A DNA stretch of 64,000 nucleotides from Gemmata massiliana (GTDB lineage: Bacteria; Planctomycetota; Planctomycetia; Gemmatales; Gemmataceae). Where the stretch lies: assembly GCF_901538265.1 (NCBI RefSeq), contig NZ_LR593886.1, forward strand, positions 9,321,738 to 9,385,737, in the 5' to 3' direction. A program made the translations under genes and the position numbers. A model generated the notes under the pieces. It had not been told where the DNA came from. It did no database searches and worked only from the letters and a program-made list of their open reading frames with translations. Below are positions 28,709-36,589 of this stretch, piece after piece (position 1 is the first letter of the stretch; every line of letters begins with the position of its first letter).

Positions 28709-31700
28709 ATGCTCAAAAGACTGGAACTCGTTGGCTTCAAGTCCTTTGCGGACAAGACGCGGTTCGATTTCGCGCCCGGGGTCACGGGCGTGGTCGGGCC
28801 GAACGGGTCCGGCAAGAGTAACGTCGTCGACGCGGTCCGGTGGATCTTGGGCGAACAGTCCGCGAAGAGTCTGCGCGGCGGCGAAATGGCCGACGTGATC
28901 TTCAACGGCTCCAGTTCGCGCAAGAGCCTCGGCATGGCGGAAGTAACGGTCGCGTTCGATAACGCGCGCCGGTTGCTCTCCGTCGACGCGGACGAAGTGC
29001 AACTCACGCGGCGCGTCTACCGCGACGGTACCGGCGAGTACCTGATTAACGGCCAGATGTCGCGCCTGAAGGACATCAAGGACATCCTCCTCGGTAGTGG
29101 CGCCGGCTCGGGCGGTTACACGATCATCGCCCAGGGCCGCGTCGACGAACTACTCCAGGCCTCGACGAAGGACCGGCGCGAGATCTTCGACGAGGCCGCC
29201 GGCATCAGCCGGTTCAAAGCGCGAAAGAACGAAACGCTTCGCAAGCTCGCGTCGGTCGAGTTGAACCTGACACGGTCGAAGGACCGACTCGACACCCTCG
29301 ACGGCCAGCTCCGCATGCTGCGCATGCAGGCGGCGAAGGCGCAGAAGTACAAGGAGCACTCGGACCGCCTGCGCGAGCTGCGCGTGGGCCTGAGCACGCG
29401 CGAGTTCCGCGCGCTCACGGTCGCGCTGGTGACCGAGCAAGAAGCGCTCGCGTCGCTCAAGGTCGAAGTGTCCGGCGCAACGACCGAGGCCGAACAGCTC
29501 GAACAGCGGGCCAAGGAACTCGACTGGTCGGTCTCGCGGGGCGAAGAGGCGCTGCGGCACCACGAAGCGAAATTGTCCGACGCGCGCCAGCAGATCACCG
29601 GCTTCGAGGGAACGCTCAAGCACGAGCGCGTCACCGAACAAAGCCTCGAAGCGGAATTGCTGAAAGTTGGACGACAGCGCGCGGACCTCGGCTACCGGCT
29701 GAAGGTGATCGAAGCGGACGCGGCCCGTGCCGCGATCGAGGGCGCGACCGCCGAATCGCGCCTGGCCGAAGAAAAGCTCCACGCGGACGAAGTGAACGCG
29801 GCCCTCACCGCCACCGTCGCTCAACTCGCGGAACTCGATCGCGAACAGTCGGAATCGCTGCTCCAGCAAATGGAGTTGGTTCGCGAGTCCGCGTCCAGCA
29901 AGTCCACCGCCGAGGCCACACTCGCGCAAGTTACGCGCTTGCAGAAAGAGTACACGCGCAAGCTCGCCGACCGCGAGCACAAGTCCGCCCAGCGCGCGAC
30001 CCTCGCACACGCTCTCGACGGACTGTCCCAGGCCGACGCGGACGTGCAAGCGCGCCTCAACGCCGCGAACGAGCAGCTCGACGAACAGACCGCGAACCGC
30101 GACGAACTCACCGATCAGCTCGCCGACGTCCAGACGCGGCTCGAAGGCTTCCGCGTGCGCCAGGGCGACTTGCGCGGGCGCATCGACGTACTCGAAGGGC
30201 TGGAACGCTCGTTCGAGGGTTTGGGCGCGGGCGTCCAGCAAGTGCTGCAACGGATCAAGGGCGAGGAACCGGCCGATCCGGGCGCGGTTCTTCACCCCTC
30301 GTCCGCGCTGGTCATCGGACTGGTAGCCGACTTGCTGACGGTACCGCGCGAGGTCGCGCCGCTCGTCGAACTCGCGCTTGGCGACACCGCCCAGCGCTTC
30401 GTCGTGCGCTCGCCGGAAGTCGTGGACGCGGTCGCCGCGGCCGTGGGCGACGTGACCGGGCGGGTGGGGTTCGTGCCGCTGGGGGAACCTACCCCCCCGT
30501 CCCCCCTCCCTGAAGGGAAGGGGGAGCAGGAATTTGGCTCAGATCTTTCTCCCCCTTCCTTCTTAGGGAAGGGGGCCGGGGGATTAGGTTCTGCCTTTAA
30601 CCCCTCCCCAACCCCTCCCCTAAACGGAGAGGGGCTTACCCCCCCCGGCTCCTCGCTCGCCAACTTCGTCTCGTGCGACCACCCGAGTTGCGCCGCGCTC
30701 CCCGCACAGTTGCTCGGGCGCGTGCTGCTCGCCGACACGCTCGCGGACGCGCGATGGCTGGCCGCGGTTCACCCCGCGCACCGCATCATCACGCGCACCG
30801 GTGAGCTGCTCGAACCGGATGGCACGCTCACCATCGGTCCGCTCAAAGCGGAAAGCGGTCTGGTGTCGCGTAAGAGCGAGTTGCGCGAGTTGCGCGAACA
30901 GTTCCGCGCCACATCGGAACTGATTACCGACACGGAAATCGAACTCGCGGACCTACGGCGCCAAGCCGAATCCGCCGAGGGCGTGATCGAGGCCGTCGAA
31001 GCGGAAATTGCGCTGCTCTCTGACGAAGCCGGCGACCTGCTCCAGCGCATCGCGCGCCAGCGGCAACAGGTCGAAAACCTGGACGCCGAAATCGACCTCA
31101 ACTGCGGCGAGTCCCGGCTGCTCGAACAGCAGGTGCAAGAGTGCGAGGCTGCGTGGACCGCGGCGCGAATGGCAGCTGAAGAAGCCGAACACGCGGCGAC
31201 GCAACTCACGGCGCGGCTCGCGGAGGTGAAACAGGCTCTCGCCGCCGGTGCCCAGGAACGCAGCGCTCGTGAACAGGATCACACCGCGGCACAGGTAGCT
31301 CTGAGCCGCGCCGCTGCGGACCGTGAGCGCGTGCGCGAGCGCCTCGCACAAATTGAAGCCGACCTCCGGAAGCGGAAGATCGAAGCGGTCGATCTCAGCG
31401 CCGCGGACCGCAACGCACGCGGCCGGCTCGCGGACTGCACGCTCTCCGCGCTTCGCGCGTCGTCGGGGCAAGCGGAAGCGTACCGCGAAAAGGAGTCGCG
31501 CGAGCGCCTCGTCGCCGAACTCGGGGAGAAGACCGCGACCGACCGCACCGCACGCGAACGAGTCCGGGACCGGCTCCACGAACTCCGGCACGGGTGGCAG
31601 GAGAAGCAGTCCGCGGCGCACGCACGCGAACTTTCGGTTCACGATCTCAGCGCCCGACGCGACGCCGTGGCCCTGCGGATTCGCGAAGATTACGGGATCG

Positions 31701-32479
31701 AATTGCAACAGATCACGGACGAGCCTCACGAACTGGCACCCGATCCGAGTGCCGCACCAAGCGAGGAGGGGGCAGAAGCGCCGGCGCCCGATCTCCTCAA
31801 CGCGCAGCAGGAAATCGACGAACTGAAGCGCAAGCTCGCGCGGCTCGGCAGCGTGAACATGGAGGCGCTCGAAGAACTGACGCGGGTGGAAGGGGAGTTC
31901 AACTCGCTGCAAGCCCAGCACGACGATCTAAACGCAGCCCGACAATCGCTCCAGCAGATCATGGACGAGATCAACGGCAACAGCCGCAGCCTGTTCACGG
32001 ACACGCTCACGGCCGTCCGCGGATACTTCCAGGAACTGTTCCGCAAACTATTTGGCGGCGGACAGGCCGACATTGTCCTCGAAGACGAATCCGATGTGCT
32101 AGAGTCGGGTATCGAGATCACGGCGCGGCCGCCGGGCAAGGAACTGCGGTCGCTGTCGCTGCTCTCCGGCGGCGAGAAAACGCTGACCGCGGTGGCCCTG
32201 TTGCTCGCAATCTTCCGCAATAAGCCGTCGCCGTTCTGCATCCTCGACGAAGTGGACGCGGCACTCGACGAAGCGAACACGCAGCGGCTCGCGGGGGTGC
32301 TCCGCGAGTTCCTCGACCGCAGCCAGTTCATCGTCATCACGCACAAGAAGCGCACGATGGCCGCCGCGGACCGGCTCTGGGGCGTGACGATGCAGGAGAG
32401 CGGCATCAGCCGCCTCCTACCGATGCGGTTTGAAGACTGGACCGACGAAGAAGAGAGCACAACCGGCGCCGCGGCGTAA
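28709..32479 (+). CDS. smc: Chromosome segregation protein SMC
   Basis: Encodes 1256 residues. The N-terminal ATPase half has Walker A GPNGSGKS at 30-37. Long coiled coils occupy about 165-510 and 690-1060, with the hinge between them. The C-terminal half has the signature LLSGGEKTL (about 1151-1159) and Walker B CILDEVD with Asp1180-Glu1181. SMC dimers organise and separate the chromosome with ScpA and ScpB, which are not in this window. Most bacterial SMCs have about 1150-1190 residues; the excess is largely a Pro/Gly-rich insertion at about 593-649 in the hinge, encoded by a dispersed DNA repeat. Confidence 0.96.
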   Translation: MLKRLELVGFKSFADKTRFDFAPGVTGVVGPNGSGKSNVVDAVRWILGEQSAKSLRGGEMADVIFNGSSSRKSLGMAEVTVAFDNARRLLSVDADEVQLTRRVYRDGTGEYLINGQMSRLKDIKDILLGSGAGSGGYTIIAQGRVDELLQASTKDRREIFDEAAGISRFKARKNETLRKLASVELNLTRSKDRLDTLDGQLRMLRMQAAKAQKYKEHSDRLRELRVGLSTREFRALTVALVTEQEALASLKVEVSGATTEAEQLEQRAKELDWSVSRGEEALRHHEAKLSDARQQITGFEGTLKHERVTEQSLEAELLKVGRQRADLGYRLKVIEADAARAAIEGATAESRLAEEKLHADEVNAALTATVAQLAELDREQSESLLQQMELVRESASSKSTAEATLAQVTRLQKEYTRKLADREHKSAQRATLAHALDGLSQADADVQARLNAANEQLDEQTANRDELTDQLADVQTRLEGFRVRQGDLRGRIDVLEGLERSFEGLGAGVQQVLQRIKGEEPADPGAVLHPSSALVIGLVADLLTVPREVAPLVELALGDTAQRFVVRSPEVVDAVAAAVGDVTGRVGFVPLGEPTPPSPLPEGKGEQEFGSDLSPPSFLGKGAGGLGSAFNPSPTPPLNGEGLTPPGSSLANFVSCDHPSCAALPAQLLGRVLLADTLADARWLAAVHPAHRIITRTGELLEPDGTLTIGPLKAESGLVSRKSELRELREQFRATSELITDTEIELADLRRQAESAEGVIEAVEAEIALLSDEAGDLLQRIARQRQQVENLDAEIDLNCGESRLLEQQVQECEAAWTAARMAAEEAEHAATQLTARLAEVKQALAAGAQERSAREQDHTAAQVALSRAAADRERVRERLAQIEADLRKRKIEAVDLSAADRNARGRLADCTLSALRASSGQAEAYREKESRERLVAELGEKTATDRTARERVRDRLHELRHGWQEKQSAAHARELSVHDLSARRDAVALRIREDYGIELQQITDEPHELAPDPSAAPSEEGAEAPAPDLLNAQQEIDELKRKLARLGSVNMEALEELTRVEGEFNSLQAQHDDLNAARQSLQQIMDEINGNSRSLFTDTLTAVRGYFQELFRKLFGGGQADIVLEDESDVLESGIEITARPPGKELRSLSLLSGGEKTLTAVALLLAIFRNKPSPFCILDEVDAALDEANTQRLAGVLREFLDRSQFIVITHKKRTMAAADRLWGVTMQESGISRLLPMRFEDWTDEEESTTGAAA
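30485..30655. repeat. Dispersed repeat inserted in frame in the smc hinge
   Basis: Translates to a Pro/Gly-rich run including TPPSPLPEGKGE, SPPSFLGKGAGGLG and PSPTPPLNGEG. It contains module A (30550-30592) and module B (30599-30638), both shared with vanZ (20740-20900) at nearly full identity. It also has a related hairpin at about 30500-30525 (CCCTCCCTGAAGGGAAGGGG). The reading frame is kept throughout. Confidence 0.88.
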
Positions 32480-32662
32480 GTAACGTCGCACTGCATCAAA
32501 CAGCGATCCGATTTTTTCTATCTCGCGCTCCGGGCTATACACTCGCGCCCGGTAGCGTGTCGGCACGGTGTTCGCGTTAATTGTCACCTGTGGACGCACT
32601 CTCCGCGTCCGTTGCACGAAGAATCATCGCCCGCGAAGGCACTTCTCGCGGAGACTTTTGGC

Positions 32663-33517
32663 ATGAGTTTCTTTTCCGTTCGCCGCGCCGTGCTGGTCGG
32701 CTGCGCGGCACTTCTGCTCACGGGCGCAGCGCGCTTCGGGGTCCACAAATTCCTGTCGTCCGCGCGCGGAAAAGCGATGGTCGCGGACCGGCTCGGCACG
32801 GCGTTCGGGATGCCGGTCGAAGTGTCCGAGGTCAGCGTTCAGGACGGCGAATCGTCGTTCGGCTTCCGCGTCATGGACCCGGCTGATCCAAAAGCTGAAG
32901 TGCTGAACGTGCCCTCGGCCTCGACGGACATTGGTACCACCGATTTCGTGACCGGCCGCGTCGCGCCCTCAACGCTTCACGTGAAGAATCCTGCACTCAC
33001 GCTGCGAATTTCGACCGACGGGAACGTCCTCACGCCGATCCCGTCGCTGCCGGGGACGAGCGAAGCCTTCCCCGCGGTAGTCGTCGACGGGGCGCGACTC
33101 TCGATACGTCAGGAGGGGCGCCCGGCGTTCGCGGTGAGCGGAGTGAACGTGAAATTCACTCCAGTCGGCGAGCGAATTGTTGTGTCCGGTGCCGTGAAAG
33201 ACGCGAAATGGAGTTCGTGGAGCATTACCGGGGAATTTCGAGGCGATCGCGCGGGTTGGGTCGAACTCGCATGTCCCAACGCGCCACTGGATCGCCAGTT
33301 ACTCGAAACGGTCCCGTTTCTCCCGTCAGATGCGTTCGAGGACGTGGCATTGATGGGGCGCGCCGCGGTGAAAGTGCGACTGACACTCACCGCGACCCGC
33401 GACATACAGCCGAGCGTCGAGATCCGCCCGACGGTCGCCCTTTTCGGCGTTCCGCTCGGGCCGTGCTTCCGGCTCGTACCCACGTCCGACGGCTACTACT
33501 TCGAGCCAACCCGCTAA
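32663..33517 (+). CDS. Membrane-anchored AsmA-like protein
   Basis: Encodes 284 residues. One N-terminal membrane helix (MSFFSVRRAVLVGCAALLLT, extending through GAA) is followed by a beta-rich periplasmic part. The order of segments, GKAMVADRLGTAFGMPVEVS, then ASTDIGTTDFVTGRVAPSTL, then HVKNPALTLRISTDGN, resembles the start of AsmA/YhdP-type proteins, which act in envelope lipid transport. The length is short for AsmA, so this is an inference. ATG 32663 is preceded by GGAG at 9 nt; a longer frame to 32612 adds non-signal residues. Confidence 0.65.
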   Translation: MSFFSVRRAVLVGCAALLLTGAARFGVHKFLSSARGKAMVADRLGTAFGMPVEVSEVSVQDGESSFGFRVMDPADPKAEVLNVPSASTDIGTTDFVTGRVAPSTLHVKNPALTLRISTDGNVLTPIPSLPGTSEAFPAVVVDGARLSIRQEGRPAFAVSGVNVKFTPVGERIVVSGAVKDAKWSSWSITGEFRGDRAGWVELACPNAPLDRQLLETVPFLPSDAFEDVALMGRAAVKVRLTLTATRDIQPSVEIRPTVALFGVPLGPCFRLVPTSDGYYFEPTR

Positions 33518-33549
33518 GTGGAGGCAGAGGACTACCGGACGGAGGTCTG

Positions 33550-33684
33550 GTAGGTCGGGCTGTGCCCGACGCAACATTCACAGCCGCGCGTTCTGGATGA
33601 CGAACGTCCGTGTGTCCTCGCGTAGGTCGGGCTGTGCCCGACGCAACATTCACAGCCATAGGTGTCGGGCACAGCCCGACCTAC
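33550..33684. repeat. Dispersed hairpin repeat, two direct copies and one inverted
   Basis: A 36-bp unit starting GTAGGTCGGGCTGTGCCCGA occurs at 33550-33585 and, identically, at 33622-33657. The first 21 bp recur inverted at 33664-33684. Each unit has an internal 7-bp stem (GTCGGGC/GCCCGAC). Located between the convergent genes 32663-33517 and mqnE; it may also slow transcription. Confidence 0.9.
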
Positions 33685-33709
33685 GAGTGCCGCTTTTGTC
33701 CCCTCATCC

Positions 33710-34852
33710 TTAGTTCAGCGGCACGAGTTTGCGACCGGTCGCCCACTTCTTTTCGGCCGGCTTGTCGCGCACGACTTCGTGATAAAGCGTGTCGCGTTCG
33801 ACCGGAGTCCGACCCGCTTCTTCGATCAACCGACGCAGGTCGCGCACCGTTAGTTCTTGAGGCGAATCGCTCCCGGCCGCGTGGTAGATCGTTTCGTGGA
33901 CCACGGTGCCGTCGATGTCGTCCGCGCCGTAACTCTGGGCCACCTGCGCGACCTTTACAGTTAGCATCTGCCAGTAAGCCTTGATGTGCGGGAAGTTGTC
34001 CAGCATCAACCGCGACACCGCCATGACCTTCAGGTCCGTCATCCCGCTCGGCTTCGGAATCCCCTTACCCAGCGGATTGTTCGTCGGGTGGAACGCGAGC
34101 GGAATGAACGTTTGGAACCCGCCCGTCACGTCCTGCAGGTCACGCAGCCGCATCATGTGGTCGATGCGGTGTTCGGGCTTCTCGATGTGGCCGTAGAGCA
34201 TCGTCGCATTCGACTTGCCGCCCAGTTCGTGCCATTCTTTATGCACGCGGAGCCACTGGTCCGCGTCGGCCTTGTAGTCGCACAGCTTCGAGCGCACTTC
34301 GGGGTGAAAAATCTCCGCCCCGCCCCCCGGAAGCGAACCGAGACCGGCCGCTTTCATTTCTGCGAGCAGTTCGCGCGTGGGGCGCTTCGTAATGCGCTCG
34401 AACCAGTCCCACTCCACGGCGGTCCACGCCTTCAGGTGCAGGTCCGGGTACACCTCGTGGATGCTGCGGATGATGTTCAGGTACCACTCGTAGGGGAGCA
34501 AGTGGTGCAACCCACCGACGATGTGAAGTTCTGTGGCGCCCTGCGTGCTGGCCTCGCGCGCACGCTGGAGGATCTGCTCGTCGCTCATCACGTAGCCGTT
34601 GGGCGACTTCAGGTCGGCCCGGAACGAGCAGAACGCGCACCGGTACACGCACACGTTCGTCGGGTTCAGGTGCTGGTTCACGTTGTAATAGGTGACGTTC
34701 CCGTTCTTCTTCTCGCGCACGAAGTTCGCGAGTTCGCCCAGCGCGAACAGGTCCGCGTGCTGGTCGAGAAACAGCCCGTCGTCGAACGTGAGCCGCGTGC
34801 CCGAGTACACCTTGTCGCGGATGTCGGCGAGCCGGCCAGCGGTCGTGGTCAT
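33710..34852 (-). CDS. mqnE: Aminofutalosine synthase MqnE
   Basis: Encodes 380 residues. It is a radical SAM enzyme of the futalosine route to menaquinone, making aminofutalosine from the chorismate-derived enolpyruvyl benzoate and S-adenosylmethionine. The cluster ligands are Cys68, Cys72 and Cys75 in CVYRCAFCSF. Further family segments are TELHIVGGLHHLLPYEWYL, AGLGSLPGGGAEIF, NATMLYGHIEKPEHRIDHMM and GFQTFIPLAFHPTNNPLGKG. I chose the ATG at 34852, which has GGAGC 6 nt upstream and matches the family length; an open frame extends to 35005. No other mqn gene is in the window. Confidence 0.93.
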   Translation of the reverse strand: MTTTAGRLADIRDKVYSGTRLTFDDGLFLDQHADLFALGELANFVREKKNGNVTYYNVNQHLNPTNVCVYRCAFCSFRADLKSPNGYVMSDEQILQRAREASTQGATELHIVGGLHHLLPYEWYLNIIRSIHEVYPDLHLKAWTAVEWDWFERITKRPTRELLAEMKAAGLGSLPGGGAEIFHPEVRSKLCDYKADADQWLRVHKEWHELGGKSNATMLYGHIEKPEHRIDHMMRLRDLQDVTGGFQTFIPLAFHPTNNPLGKGIPKPSGMTDLKVMAVSRLMLDNFPHIKAYWQMLTVKVAQVAQSYGADDIDGTVVHETIYHAAGSDSPQELTVRDLRRLIEEAGRTPVERDTLYHEVVRDKPAEKKWATGRKLVPLN

Positions 34853-35147
34853 GTCTGCTCCGAGGTTCCGGTCCCCCGGTTCGGTCCGTTTCGCGCCCTC
34901 ATCGAGACACCGCGTCGCATACTCGGCGCGGCTTCCCTCGGCACACGAAACGGGCTGAACCTGGAACTTCTTCCCGTGTTTTATCGCTCGCGGAGCTAAC
35001 CGCAATCGGCGCCAGAGTGTTAACCCCTATGTCCGGCACCCGAGAGTCTGGGAACTGTGGAGAGTGTGGGTTGAATGCGGGCGCCTGTGGCGCAGAATCC
35101 GATTGGTGGGGCAGGATTCCAACACGGACTGACACCGGAGACGTCTC

Positions 35148-35789
35148 ATGCAACGGCTGTTGCTGCTGGCCGCTCTCGCGGCCGGCGCGGTCATGTGGTC
35201 GGCGGGCAGCGCGAGCGCGCAGCAAAGGCACCTGGGTGGAGCGCACCCGACCTCGGTCACCTGGCCGTGCGTCACGCCGCCGGGGTGGTACACGAACACG
35301 TACAAACATGCGTGGTACCTCCCGTGGTACGCCTATTACAACTACAGCCAGGGGCCGTACTCGAACTGGGCATCGGGCGGCGGGTACGCGAGCTACGCCT
35401 ACTGCGGACCGGCCGGGCACTATTACTGGCCCAACGCGGGCGCCCCGGCCACGGGCGCCCCGGTCGACGGCGGACCGGCCCCGAAGGACGAGAAGGTCGT
35501 ACCGAGAGAAGACAAGAAGCCCGAAAAGGCCGAGGGGCGCGTTTCGGTGACGCTCCCGGCAGACGCGACGCTGCTGTTCAACGGCACGGCCGCTACCGGT
35601 ACCGGCGCGGTGCGCACGTTCCGCACGCCGGCCCTGCAACCGGGCCAGAACTACCGCTACGAGCTGACGGCGGAAGTGGTGCGCGACGGCCGCACCGAGC
35701 GCGTGACCGAATCGGTCGTGGTGCGCGCGGGCGAAACCGCAACGGTGACGCTCACCCCGACGGGAATCTCCACGGCTTCCGCGAAGTAG
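35148..35789 (+). CDS. Exported TIGR03000-domain planctomycete protein
   Basis: Encodes 213 residues. A signal peptide (MQRLLLLAALAAGAVMWSAG, ending SASA) is followed by a Tyr/Trp/Gly-rich segment with repeated WY and YY pairs (about 40-95). A Pro/Lys linker leads to a C-terminal TIGR03000 domain, GRVSVTLPADATLLFNGTAA, then RTFRTPALQPGQNYRYELTA, EVVRDGRTERVTESVVVRAG. This beta-sandwich domain is known almost only from planctomycetes; its function is unknown. The protein is probably cell-surface or periplasmic. Confidence 0.92.
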   Translation: MQRLLLLAALAAGAVMWSAGSASAQQRHLGGAHPTSVTWPCVTPPGWYTNTYKHAWYLPWYAYYNYSQGPYSNWASGGGYASYAYCGPAGHYYWPNAGAPATGAPVDGGPAPKDEKVVPREDKKPEKAEGRVSVTLPADATLLFNGTAATGTGAVRTFRTPALQPGQNYRYELTAEVVRDGRTERVTESVVVRAGETATVTLTPTGISTASAK

Positions 35790-35802
35790 TTGGGGCTGAG
35801 AA

Positions 35803-35890
35803 GTCGAAAGGTCGAAAGTCCCGAGTCGAAGACTTCCCAAATGGGTGTCTTTGACTCGGGACTTTCGACCTCACGGCTTTCGACTACTTC
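35803..35890. repeat. Inverted repeat of GTCGAAAGTC type
   Basis: GGTCGAAAGTCCCGAGTC (35810-35827) is perfectly complementary to 35853-35870, with further partial pairing inside. Related GGTCGAAAGTC units occur at 26150-26190. It sits after the TIGR03000 gene and may double as a terminator for convergent transcription. Confidence 0.8.
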
Positions 35891-35915
35891 ACGGCGCAAG
35901 TCGGAGTTCGCAGTT

Positions 35916-36206
35916 TCAGTCAGTATCTTCTGCGATCTCTTCTCGGCGCTTCTGTGCCACTTCAGCCGCACCGGGCTGGTTCATCCACGCGAAGACGGCA
36001 TCGAAAACATCCTGGATCTCCGCGACCGCGCCGAACGACCGAAGTTTGAGTCTCGTTCGGCAGGCCGGGCACGTCGCGTAGATATCAAACGGTGAGGCCG
36101 TAAACGTGGTTCCACAGTGCGCCACTTCGCGCGCAGTGGGAAGTGACGCGATTGCTTCAAGTAGCGCTTGGGGAACCTCCACCTCGGCCGTGAGCTGAGT
36201 CGACAT
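35916..36206 (-). CDS. Small protein with a zinc-ribbon-like motif
   Basis: Encodes 96 residues starting MSTQLTAEVEVPQALLEAIA. The middle reads ATCPACRTRLKLRSFGA, a C-P-A-C-R knuckle as in zinc ribbons, though only one CxxC pair is obvious (an upstream Cys lies in AHCGTTF). TGGAG lies 7 nt before the ATG. It starts 3 nt after the stop of 36210-36551 and shares the same type of ribosome binding site, so the two are surely one operon. Confidence 0.72.
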   Translation of the reverse strand: MSTQLTAEVEVPQALLEAIASLPTAREVAHCGTTFTASPFDIYATCPACRTRLKLRSFGAVAEIQDVFDAVFAWMNQPGAAEVAQKRREEIAEDTD

Positions 36207-36209
36207 GGC

Positions 36210-36551
36210 TTACTCCAGGTTTCGTAACGCGACCTTGAACGCGGGGCGATCCATCCCAACTCCCGGTCCGATTTCGCAGTGAGCGATCCGCAACCGTTCC
36301 GGGAGCGATTCCGCGCCGGGCGTGTGCTCCAGTTGCAACCCGTGCTCCTCAATGACGGCCACGCTTCGATAAATCACGACGCTTCCGGGACGAAATGCAG
36401 CAAGAATCTCGTCTTCGGAAAGCAACGGATCGACCGCGGCTGGGTCAAAAACCGAGATCCCCTGTTCGCCTTTACGCAACTGAAATGCGGGCACACCGGG
36501 GGACGCGACGCGGACAACCACCGCGACCATTCGTTCGGGCGAATCGCTCAT
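36210..36551 (-). CDS. Conserved hypothetical protein
   Basis: Encodes 113 residues starting MSDSPERMVAVVVRVASPGV and containing LRKGEQGISVFDPAAVDPLL, ILAAFRPGSVVIYRSVAVIE and ERLRIAHCEIGPGVGMDRPA. It looks like a compact alpha/beta protein with no membrane segment. TGGAG precedes the ATG by 6 nt. It is co-transcribed with the zinc-ribbon-like gene that follows 3 nt later. No family is recognised. Confidence 0.7.
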   Translation of the reverse strand: MSDSPERMVAVVVRVASPGVPAFQLRKGEQGISVFDPAAVDPLLSEDEILAAFRPGSVVIYRSVAVIEEHGLQLEHTPGAESLPERLRIAHCEIGPGVGMDRPAFKVALRNLE

Positions 36552-36589
36552 GGCACTCCATTATCCGCGGCGCGGTGGTGCAAGGAAAG

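Noticed and set aside
29150..30295. Open frame antisense to smc
   Set aside because: SMC coiled-coil coding produces long antisense frames; no ribosome binding site or domain.
33550..33684. CRISPR array
   Set aside because: Only two direct copies with one 36-nt interval plus an inverted copy; units are hairpins of a dispersed repeat, and no cas genes are present.
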